From contig PZJY01000012.1 in NCBI GenBank assembly GCA_031472005.1, forward strand, positions 2,216,847 to 2,280,846: a stretch of DNA of 64,000 nucleotides. Direction: 5' to 3'. The stretch comes from Tetracladium setigerum. Taxonomy: Eukaryota; Ascomycota; Leotiomycetes; Helotiales. Of this stretch, positions 22,561 through 34,164 are shown one piece after another. The notes beneath the pieces are model-generated. The model had not been told where the DNA came from. It ran no database searches and saw only the letters and a program-made list of their open reading frames with translations. Each line of letters begins with the position of its first letter. Positions within the stretch are counted from its first letter, which is position 1. Made by a program: the position numbers and the translations under genes.

Positions 22561-25124
22561 AGGAACCAACAGACCATCCTTTTACATCTAAGGCGAAACT
22601 CCATTCGGTTTTTTCCATCCTGAAAACTGCAAGTAATTTTCCAGGTCCCGGAGACAAGCGGAAAGCAGGTGAAAGATGAGAGTCGTCCTTTTATTTGACT
22701 CGCATTATTGAGTTCACCACTTGCGGTCCCACCAACTTCAACACCGGGCTAGATCCTAAAGGGGGGGGGGAGATCTCTTCCAATATCCCTCTTCTCATCC
22801 ACCCATTTTTTTCTTTTTTGAGTCATGAGACGGAAGTCATTCAAGGTGTCTCGTTTCTTGGCGGAATTGTTTATCCCATTATTGCTCAGACCGTGTGTGC
22901 CATTTATCGATGATTCTACTCGCAGGCAGGCGTGTTGAAGATTGATAGTGAAATTAACATTGTCACACCTCACCTCCCTGACTTCGGTCGTCTACAGTGC
23001 ATTACCTCCAACACATTAGATGCGAGATGGAGAGAAATGAGCGAAGGAAAGCATACTGCTTAAGTAAGCATGGTCTTAGCTCTGACCTACAATCCTTCTT
23101 GAAGGATGTTAAACATAAAAGCCTGGCCCTTAGTGCGACGGAAGAAAAGTTACCCTCACACCAGAGCGAATAGATTGGTTCTTGCACCGACGTGAGGTAA
23201 AGTCCGCAACAATCCAGGATTCCTACTGTCGTTGTCTCGGAACGGCTTATTAATGTTCCTTTCACCGCAATCTCTTCCTTATTCTTCCCTCCGTGGACGG
23301 GTTTAATGATCATCTGCGACAGGGAATCAAGGCAAGTCATTGCTGAATTTCTCCAAGCCACAATATCTTGAATTGAGAATCTACCTGTACCTGCACGACT
23401 TTGTGGCTTTGGGGATGACGCTAGAAAATATAAGGCTATGTAGCAACTAAATATTCAGGAGCAAGGAACCCATGTCGATCACGTTGCTTGGACTTGACAT
23501 TCTCTTGGGCATCATCCTTCTTATTTTCGCGCTGAATATTGAGTTGCCCATAGTGGCCAACTAGGCATTGTGACTCAAAGGGTGAAGAGAGCATCTGAAA
23601 ACTGCATGGGTCAAGGATGACATTTCCATTTGCATCATTTGACTTTGGAGAGAAGAGGAGTCGACCCTTAGATTCGAACGGGGAGAGCGAGTTACCAAAA
23701 GCGACATTGAGACGGAGTATGAAGCAATCCAAGTGTAGGACTCTCGCAAGTATTGATGATAGCAGGCATTATCAAGGCGATCTATTATTTTGAGTAAACT
23801 AAAACCTCCAGAATTTTAACAATCTGTTGCAACGGTCAAAGACTGGGATGTCAAATTATGTTGGCTGGATATCTTTCTACGGAAACATTTGTCTCCTATG
23901 CCTTGGGTAGTTAGTTGGACGATGGGTAGAATGGCATGGGATAAGTGGGGTAGGATGGCACTGTGCGGAAACGTGCTGATAAACTTCAATTCGCCCCTGT
24001 ACTGGGCCAATCACGGCTTTTCCTATCCGAACGGGTCGTTACGGAGCAGAACGAAATCGAGCAAAATCAGGTATCATTTGTGGAAACCTTCACAGCCCGA
24101 GTCTTCCACAAATGTCAGACTTAGCTTTGAGAGCCCTGAGACTCTATCCATGTTCTGATTGTCGACTCTCACCGTGCTAGTCCACCAACCCAATTTTCCA
24201 TACTAATTATTTCAATCGTCCATCCAACTGTTCTTACGGACAGACAGATTCAAAGACTCGTACGGTATCTAATTTGTGTTGATAGCTCCTCATTTTGAAT
24301 TGTGACTCTTATTCCTCAAAGAAAATCGCTGCCAAGTCCGCCCAACAAGCTTTGTCTTCGGTGTTTCATTATCCGATCTGATAAAAATTTGTGCATAATC
24401 TGATCCACTCCTGCACGTTGACTGGTCATTGGCCATTCCAAGAACGGCTCTTTTTGCCGTACCTCCTACTCTGCCAACAATCATCAGAGGATGTTGTGAA
24501 ATGTTTTGCAGAGGTTGGCAGACATAGTACGAAATTCAAAGGTATTGGTAACTGCACAAACGGCAGGAAAGGTGGAACGAATTATACAGCTCAACAGAAG
24601 GACGAATTTGACTGCGATAGAAAAGGATGTTTTAAGAAAAATCTCTGCGCGATTTCCTCTCTTTCCAAAAAACCTCAAGCTTGAACTCTATGTGATTAGC
24701 GCCAAGGCAACCACAAGTACCAAGCTCACCAAGATCTCCATGGAAATTGCTTGTCAACACTTAGCTCTGAACCTAAACGACATCTAATCAGATCATCCAA
24801 GCTCGTGCGATGGTATTGGTCTTATCTAATCTCTAGCGTCTCCGCAGTTAGGCTCGTACTGCATTGCTTGAGTTGTAGAACCACTAAGTGTCATTGACCT
24901 GTTTGATCATTGGCTCGAGATGGCCGGAACCGAAGATTTTTCTAGCTTCGCTGCAATGTGCAATGCTTCAGAAGAGAATTAATCACTAGACTCCATAGAC
25001 TATCCCACGCTCGTGTCTGTGATAAGGTGCTCTTTTAAAGGCAACTAATGCCCTTCATCTGTCAACTCTCATAGCCTACTTCCCAGCCTCGAACATCCTT
25101 CTATTATCCAGAACTTTAAACACA
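22561..25124. other. 2.5 kb without a recognisable gene
   Basis: Only short frames are present. A minus-strand frame at 23436-23732 (LSPFESKGRLLFSPKSND onwards) has somewhat protein-like composition but no start context, neighbours or family I know. A G10 run lies at about 22761-22770. The last few hundred bases before 25125 should hold the promoter of the ferric-reductase-like gene. Confidence 0.5.
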
Positions 25125-26987
25125 ATGGCAGCCGGAACCAGCGCTGCTGCTGCTAAAGCGACTAAGATAGCCAAGGCTCTACGCATGAAGAGGAACCAAG
25201 ATGCTACAAAGTATTTTGCTGGTGCCATGGCTGGTATAATGGTTCTATTCATCTTCTTTCGTCTCATACGCTACGTCGCCAAGCGTTGCAATTTATCCAA
25301 GAATAAAAGCGCTCATATTCACTTCACATTAGCAGTGGCTAGGTACGTTTTTGCCAGATGAGTGCATGGCAGAGCTTATAGGTTGGGCATAGGCTGGCCA
25401 GAAGGTTCTTCGTGCGATCAACCCCCATATTCCCGACAATGGGTCATGCATTCATCTTCATTGGGCACCTCTCAACATGCCTGGCAGTGGCGTTTACCAA
25501 CATTGAGTGGGTGACTTTGAATGGTTGGGCGAAGCGCCTCGGGTGGTAAGATATCTGCATGATATTCGTAAGATTGAGTAGCACTAATGATTTTCAGGAT
25601 TGCAATTTCGAATCTAGTCCTTACAACATTCCTAGCGCTAAAGAATACTCCTCTCGCAATTCTCACCGCATACTCTTACGAACGCATCAACTATCTCCAT
25701 CAGCTGGCTGGCTATCATACCGTCTTATGGTCGATACTTCACGCTGTAGTCTACATCGTAGCCTGGGCCAAGAGCAATTCTCTTCATGAGCTTCAGAAAC
25801 TAGATCAGGTCATGGGTATGGTCGCCGGGTTCGCCATGTTGATCATCCTGGCATCAGCCTTTCTGGTTCGAAGACGAAACTATGACCTGTTCTATGTCAT
25901 CCACATCGTCATGTTCATCCTCAGCATCATCACAATTGGCTTGCATCGGCCAGAGGTGCCCAAAAATATCTGGATATACCCTACAATCGCTGGTGCCATG
26001 TGGTTCTTTGATCGCGTCCTGAGAGCCGCGAGGTTCCTTTGGTTCTCAGTGCACAACCAAGCGACCATCACACCACTTCCACACGGGGGTACTCGCATCG
26101 TGCTTCGCAAATCTCCCACTCGTGCAGTTCCTGGCTCTCATTGCTTCTTGTGGATACCGAGCATCCGCCGTATCCAAGCTCACCCGTTCACCATCGTCTC
26201 GATAAATCCACTTGAGCTGGTCGTTGCAGCTTACGATGGTTTCACTCGTGATCTATACGCGCGAGCTGTCGAGAGTCCTGGCCGTGTGTTTCACGCATCA
26301 ATTGACGGACCTTATGGTACCCTCCCCGATTTTAGTTCTTTCGATAAAGTCGTGCTCGTAGCTGGTGGAAGTGGGGGAAGTTTTACCTGTGCCGTTGCAC
26401 TGGGCCTCGTGCGAGCCAAACAGTCAACACAGATACCTGGGAGCGTTGAGTTTATATGGGTTGTAAGAGAACAGGGTAAGTCACATAGAAATCTCAGTTT
26501 TCGTTTCTCTGTCATTAATTATCCATGGACAGAGCGACTAGAGTGGTTTGCAAAAGAGCTAGAGGAGCTTTCTGCATCGCCAATAATCAAGCTCTCCATC
26601 TGGTCGACTCGCCACACGGAGTCAGGTATCTCCTCACCTTCCTTGTCCCAAGAGGACGAGAAATCATCGATCCCGTTCCCAGCCTCCCTCCCGATGCAGT
26701 CAAAGTCAAACACCATTTCTCCATCCGCAATTGAACATGATGTTGAGAAAGTTCTTCCTTTGAGCAAGTCGTTGGGAATTAATAACTCAATTATTGTAAA
26801 CGCTGGAAGGCCAAATGTACCGTCAATCATCAACGGCAGTGTTTCTGCAGCCAACAGAACCGATAAAATTGCCGTTGCTGCCTGTGGTCCAGATTCTCTT
26901 ATGCAGGTTGTGAGGAGTACAGTAGTGAATAACATCAAGGCGGTTGGTCCAAGCGTAGAATTGCATTGTGAGCAATTTGGCTGGTAG
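25125..26987 (+). CDS. Ferric-reductase-like transmembrane flavocytochrome (FRE/NOX superfamily), 567 aa
   Basis: Four exons join in frame: 25125-25342, 25393-25545, 25598-26475 and 26533-26987. Residues 1-260 carry about six membrane segments, including YFAGAMAGIMVLFIFFRLI and AFIFIGHLSTCLAVAF. The bis-heme histidines sit in HQLAGYHTVLWSILHAVVY and the later VIHIVMFILSIITIGLH. The cytoplasmic half has the FAD-binding HPFTIVS, the pyrophosphate loop GPYG, and an NADPH-binding VLVAGGSGGSFT, ending in CGPDSL and the terminal E-x-F-G-W typical of the family. Such enzymes move electrons from NADPH across the plasma membrane to Fe(III) or Cu(II) chelates, supplying uptake systems. No oxidase/permease partner gene is adjacent, so its metal role is inferred from family only. 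The length is usual for fungal FRE proteins. The insert between the NADPH motifs is Ser-rich. Confidence 0.85.
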
Positions 26988-27186
26988 ATGCGGGGAGATA
27001 AAAGTTATGAATTGCTACCTAGATATCAACGTCTTCACTGGAAGAATGAAACCACAGATAGATGGCGTTGTTCCATTGCGGCACATCCATAGAGTTATAC
27101 AGAATTCCAAGTGGTTGTCAGTCACTTTATTGTGGGTGACAAATCATCTGCTTTATGGTTTCTACGATGCATCTACCTTGTGTTAA

Positions 27187-28323
27187 TTAAAGCCACCCAG
27201 CTCGCCCTGTAACGTTGACCTTTTCACCCTGCCGTATCTCAAACTCGCTTTGCTCCTCGCTACCACCGGAAGAATCCACAAATGTCCCCATCTTTGCTGG
27301 TAAGATTGTTGGTCTCTTAAAGATAACCTCTAGATACGACGCTCTTTCCTCATCCCACAATACGCGACCTAGAAACTGCCTTTCGGCTCGAATCCGTTCA
27401 ACAACCAACGCAACAAGATGATTTCCATGAATAATCTTTCCCGAGAATCCAAAGGCCTTGGCTGCGAGGCGAGACATGTGAATCGGGTTATAATCCTTGC
27501 AAACTTTTGCCCACCTCTTCGGCGCGTCCAAGTCCAGGTTTATTTTCTCACTGTCGATCTCTACATAGTCAATATCTCTGCTTTTTATCGATAATTTAGT
27601 GTTGACAGACTGAGGCTGGAATCTCGGTTCTTTCTTCAAAGGCAAGAATTGAAATGTAGAAACAATCTGCCGGAAGAGTACCCTTGACTCATCATCACCG
27701 TCCAGATCTACAATCTCAATCACAGTATCGAATTCCGTGCCGCGCTTTACTCTTTTGCCTAGTAACGTGGAACCACCCACAGTCGCCATCGCCATAAGAT
27801 TCTTGCTCTTTAGGATGGAAAGCAGATTCCGGCATGCTAGTGGTTTGCAGTACTCGAAACGGTTCTTGGTGTTCACAGAGCCAAATGGAAGGATTGGACT
27901 CTTGGGGTGTGCAAACAGTATCGGGAGGAGGGGCATGGTGAGTGCGACTGGAAGCATGAGAGAGTGGGTTTGTAAGTCCTTGGTTCCTGGCGTTTGTTGA
28001 GATGTACCAGACACGCGCGAGCTGGTGACAGCCGCCTCCCAAGCCTTGATATCTGCATCAGATATCTCCACAGGAGCGGAGATTGTGAGATGTGGCAGGA
28101 GGAAGCCTGTTCCGTCTTTGGAAGTTTGAAGCTGTGGCGCACGATGGAAAAGGTGGAGAATATGTTTGATGAAGATGAGAAGGATGATATAGAGGATGTC
28201 AAGGATAGTAAGATGCTGAGGGAGAAGGGGAGATGATCCTGCGTGCCGCGGTACGCTGCTCTGAGGCTTGAGATGTGAGCCATGACGCGATAGAAGATAA
28301 AGCGGTTCCAAAGTTCCCTTCAC
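27187..28323 (-). CDS. MaoC-like (hot-dog fold) dehydratase domain protein, 378 aa
   Basis: A single-exon minus-strand frame. An N-terminal hydrophobic segment at about residues 37-60 (LTILDILYIILLIFIKHILH) suggests a membrane anchor. The C-terminal third holds the MaoC signature: KDYNPIHMSRLAAKAFGF then GKIIHGNHLVALV, where Asp and His of D-x-N-P-I-H form the catalytic pair of R-specific enoyl-CoA hydratases. The first half-domain (about residues 85-200) is the degenerate hot-dog repeat usual in double-hot-dog fungal proteins. The substrate is probably a 2-enoyl thioester. Its 3' end faces the ferric-reductase gene, 199 bp away. An antisense 80-codon frame is a shadow. Confidence 0.75.
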   Translation of the reverse strand: MKGTLEPLYLLSRHGSHLKPQSSVPRHAGSSPLLPQHLTILDILYIILLIFIKHILHLFHRAPQLQTSKDGTGFLLPHLTISAPVEISDADIKAWEAAVTSSRVSGTSQQTPGTKDLQTHSLMLPVALTMPLLPILFAHPKSPILPFGSVNTKNRFEYCKPLACRNLLSILKSKNLMAMATVGGSTLLGKRVKRGTEFDTVIEIVDLDGDDESRVLFRQIVSTFQFLPLKKEPRFQPQSVNTKLSIKSRDIDYVEIDSEKINLDLDAPKRWAKVCKDYNPIHMSRLAAKAFGFSGKIIHGNHLVALVVERIRAERQFLGRVLWDEERASYLEVIFKRPTILPAKMGTFVDSSGGSEEQSEFEIRQGEKVNVTGRAGWL

Positions 28324-28716
28324 TTCCGGATGTTACAGACGTTAAGAGGTGGTGAAGAATGTGTGGCCAAGTTGACTGCCAGCGTCAGAGCCTGATACGA
28401 AGGCTTGGCGAAATCTTGCCTCGGCACGTGTTCACAGGAGAATATTCAACTATAAAATGAATCAATTTAATGCGTTCAGGTTACGGATGAGTCTTGGACA
28501 GGCTTAAATTATATTTTTACTGTCCAAGAACTCGTAGGTAAAAACTTTCACACTTTGGACACCAACTTCCCACCCCACCTGTGCTCCTCATACTCTATAA
28601 TTATGAAGTGTACATGTAAGTATGGCTGAGACTAAAACAACAAACGCTAAAACGCCAGGGCGCTTGAATTATCTGTTATTAATCAGGAGTAAGCGTGTTC
28701 AAGCGTTGAATAATTA

Positions 28717-29811
28717 CTATGCGATAGGCACAACAATCTTCGTCGCGCTGACTCCGTTCGCATACTTTGCCAATGCACTCACAACACCTGTCTCCAACCC
28801 ACCCTCAACTATCTCGATCCTTGGACTAGGGACGTACTCTCCATTCTCCAACTTTGCCTTCAAAAAAGTGTTTAGCAACCAAACACCAAACTCATCATTC
28901 TCGGTTATCACAGCAGATGCCAGTGTTTTCGTGAGCTCTATGCCTGTCGGTACAGCCACTTCTCCATCCCAAGGTGTTGTGACACAGAGTTGTGCCTTGA
29001 AATCTTTCCCAGCATTAGCACTAGACAGTGCCTCTGCAACAATCCGCGATGCACCACCCAAGGAAGCTGCGGCAAAGCCATATTTAATACCCCTGCCTCC
29101 AGCAGCATGGACAATCTTCTCCACCAGAGATGGGTCTCGATGGTCCCATACCTTGCTTGCGCCCAGTTGCTTCACATACTCTTGATTCTTCGCTCCAGCT
29201 GTTGCATAGACTTCAAAGCCCAAGATCCTTGCGATTTGTACCGCTGCCGACCCAACGCTTGTTGATGCGCCGTGGACGAGAAATATTCCATTTTGAGGGA
29301 CGAGTTGAGTGCCCCAGGGAATGCCCATCCTCAAGAATAGGGCCACGCCAGAGGTGGCTACGGCCATGGGTAGGACAGCACCTTCAACGAAAGATGTGTG
29401 GGATGGAAGAGCAACAAGACCGCCGGTCCTTATTGGGGTGTACTCTTGGTAGGCTCCTTCGCCACCGAATGCGTAACCAGCGACTCTATCGCCTGGTTGA
29501 TGATCTCTGACGTTCTCGCCGACAGCATGTACCTGATATTTGAATCAATAATGCCATACTATGGAAGTGAGGCCGGCTGTCAGCAGCAAGAGAGACATAT
29601 TTACCACGCCCGAAACATCAGCCCCAATTACGGTTGGATAAGAGGTAATATTGAAACCGAATTTCTGCTGAAGGTTGTCGATAAAGTTGATAGCGACTGC
29701 ATGATTTCTGACAACAACTTGATCCGGACCTGGTGTAGGAATTGGACGGCTGTTTAATTCGAACGGAGCACCCTTTAAAGGGATAACGAGAGCTTGGTTT
29801 GCCATCTTCAC
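28717..29811 (-). CDS. Zinc-independent MDR oxidoreductase (quinone/enoyl reductase-like), 340 aa
   Basis: Two minus-strand exons (29811-29605 and 29532-28717) join in frame across a 72-nt GTAAAT...TCAG intron. The N-terminal GroES-like domain has PLKGAPFELNSRPIPTPGPD and YPTVIGADVSGVV. The nucleotide-binding domain starts at the loop LVHGASTSVGSAAVQIARIL, a G-x-x-x-x-G-x-x-x-x-Q variant typical of quinone oxidoreductase/TOXD-like members that use NADPH without catalytic zinc. No zinc-binding Cys cluster is present. The protein ends KYANGVSATKIVVPIA. Length fits the family. Substrate unknown. Similar enzymes occur both in detoxification and as trans-acting enoyl reductases, but no polyketide synthase is nearby. 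An in-frame second Met is at residue 3. The long plus-strand frame over it (28622-29185) is a shadow. Confidence 0.8.
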
Positions 29812-30592
29812 GTCAGATTGTGTATGTTGGAATCAGTCAAAAGAATGATCTGGAGACTACTTGTACAAAAGGTTTTTAGAAAGAATATGTATACTTTCTG
29901 ACCCTTCCATGTTACGCCGCATGCTCCTGATGTCTCCAATGGAGTCCTTGAGTTTTTGTTGGTCGTTGCAGCCGCTGCTTGTGAGATTATGCTTGGTAAT
30001 AGACTCTTCGCTAGGAAATTATCGCCGAAAATCACTGCAATAGGTCCAGAGACATTGTGGATTTGAAATGATACACATTTCTTATTAATTGCAACACTTG
30101 GAGCATTTTTTTATGTAACAGGGACAATGGCTGTTAGAGGAACTTAGTTAGCTCTCGCGGGAGCCGAAGCACAGCTCCAAGTGTCCGCGGGAGCATTGAC
30201 ACTAGATTGGCGTTGGTGGGAGCCGAAATGAAATTCCCCGAAGGAATAAACTTCTGTCCGGCTGATTTGTTGATAGCCACTAGTGTATGAAAGCATGCGT
30301 GTCCCACTCCGTATGGCACGTCGGAGAATGTCGAGATTATAGTAAATTCTGCCGATGCTCTTATTCACTACATCACATCGCGGCTAGATTTGACACATTT
30401 TGTGGTGGTAACGAAGAGGATCTTTAAGTTGCAGAGAATTGTATAAATCCTGGTGTTCTTTGGACAAGATTTGATTGTATTGCTCACTGTAAGTGTCCGC
30501 TCTCGCATAGACCGATCTCCTTTGAAGGATACACTTCCAGTGTGACCTAATCAGACATACGCTAGCTGACAATTGCGAATTCAAGAGTCATA
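29812..30592. other. Intergenic, 780 bp
   Basis: This is shared 5' region of the MDR gene (minus) and the first NmrA-like gene (plus). No coding frame, repeat or RNA gene was recognised. Confidence 0.5.
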
Positions 30593-31563
30593 ATGGCAGC
30601 ACGAACGGTATTGATTACGGGTGCGACTGGCAAACAAGGTGGCTCGGTTATCAATGCATTGCTGAACGGACACCCAAATCTTGAGATCCTGGCACTCACC
30701 AGGAACACACAATCTGCTTCAGCACAGCGTCTCGTCCAGCGCTCGACCAAGATCAAACTTGTTTCTGGCAATCTCGATGCTATTGATGAAGTTTTTATGA
30801 AGGCAAGAGAAGTTTCAATGAAGCCCATCTGGGGGTGTTCAGCGTACAGGTCAGTGATCGCCAGTGGATCGCACTTTGGTATACTTATATGCTGATCTTG
30901 TAGACTCCGATGGGCGGTGACCAAAATGTGGAAAGTGAGGAGCGGCAAGGGAAGGCCCTCATTGATGGCGCTCTCAAAAACAACGTCAAGACCTTTGTTT
31001 ACTCCTCGGTCGACCGAGGCGGTGAGGACTCAGACCACCATCCAACGGAAATTCCTCACTTCATAAGCAAGCACAGAATAGAGCAGCATCTCTTCACACA
31101 AGTTAAGGGCTCAGAGATGAGCTACACAGTTCTCCGTCCGGTGGCTTTCTTCGAGAATCTAACTCCAGGATTCGTTGGCAAAGTGTTTGCGACCAGCATT
31201 CAGACGGGCTTGAAGAAGGATCAGAAGCTCCAAATGATTGCCACGAGTGACATCGGGTTCTTTGGTGCTGAAGCCTTTTTGAACCCAGACAAGTACGCCA
31301 ACAAAAAGCTATCAATCGCGGGCGACGCGTTGTCTTTTACCGAGCTCAAGGACGCATTCTCTCGACAGACAGGACAAAATCTTCCAACAACCTTTGCATT
31401 CGTTGCAGTTCTACTCAACAAGATGGTCAAGGAGCTAGGAACTATGTTTCGGTGGTTTCGGGATGTTGGATATGGGGCGGATATTCCACATCTGAAGACG
31501 CTACATCCTGAGTTGAAGGACTTCAAAACCTGGCTAGCGACTGAGAGTGCATGGAAGAAGTAG
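30593..31563 (+). CDS. NmrA-like NAD(P)-binding protein with an apparent one-base deletion
   Basis: Exon 1 (30593-30849) starts MAARTVLITGATGKQGGSVI, the GxxGxxG Rossmann loop of NmrA/HSCARG-type short-chain dehydrogenase relatives, which act as redox sensors or reductases. Exon 2 (30904-31563) runs from TPMGGDQNVESEERQGKA through YSSVDRG and HRIEQHL to the C-terminal LHPELKDFKTWL. The intron (GTCAGT...GTAG) is convincing, but exon 1 is 257 nt, so the frames do not join. In the read frame exon 1 ends PIWGCSAYR, while one base less upstream would give the family-typical PIWGVFSVQ. The likely missing base is in the G5 run at 30831-30835. It is either a real null allele or a homopolymer error. 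Domain assignment is firm; functionality is not. Confidence 0.7.
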
Positions 31564-32786
31564 TGTAATATCAAAAGATGAGAGTTTTTGGGTTCAGATG
31601 TGGCATGATAGGCCTTGCGCTTAATTTGGTAACTTAATGAATGCGTCTTGCCTCTGTCACGGAGTTGAGCTCTTCTGGTCCTTTATATGGTCGCGCTATA
31701 TAGAATCGCGAGGGAATAAACTTTCCGAGAGTAGAACAGAAATATAGTCGATATCAAATTGTGCCCTTATGCCTGATTTAGCTTCTCGCTGCTGGACAGT
31801 TCCTGCATTAGAAATTCCCTGCACACCTTGAACTACTTGATTTGACATGCTATAACCAGCAACATTGAATCCTGTTCACGTATGATTGGTCTCGAGGTGT
31901 GATTTTGGCCTTGATAAAATTAAAGCTCATGAGAGTACACACATGAGGACAATATCATCGAGACGGTATAGTGTTGTAAAATTCAACCCCGCATTCAAGT
32001 CAATCGCCATTTCCGACAAAGAGTCATATTGAAAACCTTCTTTGGCCATGGAGCTAAGTCAACAACAGTCTTACAGGCTGAGGATTTAGCACCCTCCATT
32101 TTATCCCGCATCCTCTCGCATGTAGTAGAAAGTGAAAGATTGCCAATGATTAGAAGGACGATAGCTAGTGCTTGGTCAGTCAAGTGAGCTCCACCTATTA
32201 CCCTAGAACTCCCAGAAAAGTCCGAAAATGTGGGGAATAAGGTTGAGTACTAATTAACGCTTGGACCTCCGAAACGCCATCGAAAGGTCCACGCTTCCCA
32301 ATATGAGAACAGCACCTCACCCCTTTTCGAATTTGTTAGTGTTAGTCAGCATGCTTGCTCAGTAACGCCGATGATATATTGTCTGGAACACCACGTGACT
32401 ATCTCCCATTGCGGTGCAAAACAAAAGTTCCGATCCCGATTGTGGAGGCAGCATTGCACGTTACGGACTTTCAGAATTCATTCAAGCGGACGAAGAGAGT
32501 GACCGAAATGTCTCCTACTGGTTCTCTGTTTCGAGAGTCTTTCTCATTCCATATTCGTCCTTGTCACTTATGTGAAGTGGGAGCCGAACCTCTGTGGTGG
32601 AAGTCTCAGCTGTTTGATCTACACTATTCTCAAAAATAAGTAATGAGTGTGGAAAAACAATTATAATGGCTTGTTACACTATATAAGGACGGCGATCCAT
32701 TGCCATTTGATCACTGTACACTTCAACCACCCTTCCTTCCTCGACTCAACACAACAAAACAAACACACACAACGAACCCTACAAAC
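31564..32786. other. Intergenic, 1.2 kb
   Basis: Between the two NmrA-like genes only short frames without domain character are present (for example 32355-32639). Near 32743-32781 is a CA-rich leader directly upstream of the second NmrA-like start. Nothing else was recognised. Confidence 0.5.
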
Positions 32787-33898
32787 ATGTCTGACAAGAA
32801 GGTCATTGTCGTTTTCGGAGCTACTGGTGCCCAGGGAGGCTCGGTAGTTAAGTCCATTCTCACTGACACAAGTCTAAAGGAGCAATGGCACGTACGAGGT
32901 GTCACTCGAGATGTCACCAAGCCTGCGGCCAAAGCTCTTGAGGAAATGGGTGCCGAGATAGTTGCCGTACGGTTTGAAATTTGTGATAATTGACGGCGAA
33001 ATGACTGACTATTCTAGGCTAATCTGAATGACACGGAATCTTTGAAACGAGCAGTTAAAGGGGCCTATGCTGTTTTCGCAGTCACCAATTACTGGGACTC
33101 TGCGGACGCAAAGATTGAATTCGAGCAAGGTAAAGCAATTGCAGATGCAGCACAGGTAAGTTATTGTAGAGAAATTCAAACTTCTAGCCTGGCTAACGCT
33201 ACAAAAGGCCGCCGGTGTTCAACATTTCATCTGGTCTTCCCTTCGCAACGTTACTGAACTTTCCAATGGTGTTCTGCCCAATGTTTACCATTTCGACTCC
33301 AAGGCCGACGTCGAGAAGTACATCCGCAGCACAAGCTTGCCAGCAACCTTTATCCTCCTTGGCTTCTACGCAGCCAATTTCACCAAGGATAAGATGCTCA
33401 GTAAAGGCTACGATGGCAATTACGCCCTCAACTTTCCTGTCCCAGGAACGGCACAGATCCCCATCATCGACACAATCGAAGACACGGGTAAGTTTGTGAA
33501 GGGTGTGCTTCTGAATCGAGAGAAGACCCTTGGCAAACGGGTTCTTGTGGCCGAGAACTATTACACTGTTGAACGACTTGTCGAAGAGTTCAAGGAGGTT
33601 TTCCCAGAGACAGGCAAGACTACAAAGTTTAATCAGATTCCTCACGAGACATTCAAGGGCTACCTACAATCGGCGGGCATGAGTGAGATTGTCTCACAAG
33701 AGATGTTGGAGAACATGAGGCTCTTGGATGAGTATGGGTATTATGGAAAGGAGCCTCTTGACTTTAGCCACTCGGTGAGACCTTTGCGCCTTTGATAATC
33801 GAGTAGTTGCTGATATTGGTGATTAGATCCTCGTAGATAAGCTTACCACTTGGAAGGATCACATTAAGAATGCTGAAGCCTATGCTGACTTGAAGTGA
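32787..33898 (+). CDS. NmrA-like NAD(P)-binding protein, 318 aa
   Basis: Four exons join without frame problems: 32787-32966, 33018-33155, 33208-33774 and 33827-33898. The N-terminus MSDKKVIVVFGATGAQGGSV carries the GxTGxQGG dinucleotide loop. GAYAVFAVTNYWD follows, and HFIWSSL and YHFDSKADVEKYI occupy the degenerate active-site region. Atypical SDRs of this group lack the Tyr-x-x-x-Lys catalytic pair and often sense the NADP/NADPH ratio. The last small exon, encoding ILVDKLTTWKDHIKN, is needed to reach a family-length C-terminus; without it the frame runs into an early stop at 33793. It has the same orientation as the NmrA-like gene 1.2 kb upstream but is clearly diverged from it, so it is not a recent tandem duplicate. 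Confidence 0.8.
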
Positions 33899-34164
33899 TC
33901 TGGATCACAGGAGTGTTTTGAAGAACGGCCATTATTCCTTAGATCGTAGATAGAGTATAAACAAGTTCATTGCTAGTACAATTGATATTCATTCATACAA
34001 CGGTGCAGTCTCCTCCACGATGTTTAAATGTGTCCAGAGTTTGTGGGGATACTATTGATTAATAGAAGAATATGAAATCTTAATAGATCTGACTCAGGTG
34101 GTTCATAAGCGTAAGCCCTTGCGAACAGGAAAGAAAAAAGTTCAAGACTCGACAAGACGTTCCA

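Noticed and set aside
28622..29185. Plus-strand frame of 187 codons
   Set aside because: It is exactly antisense to exon 2 of the MDR oxidoreductase, which has clear domain motifs; this is a codon-structure shadow.
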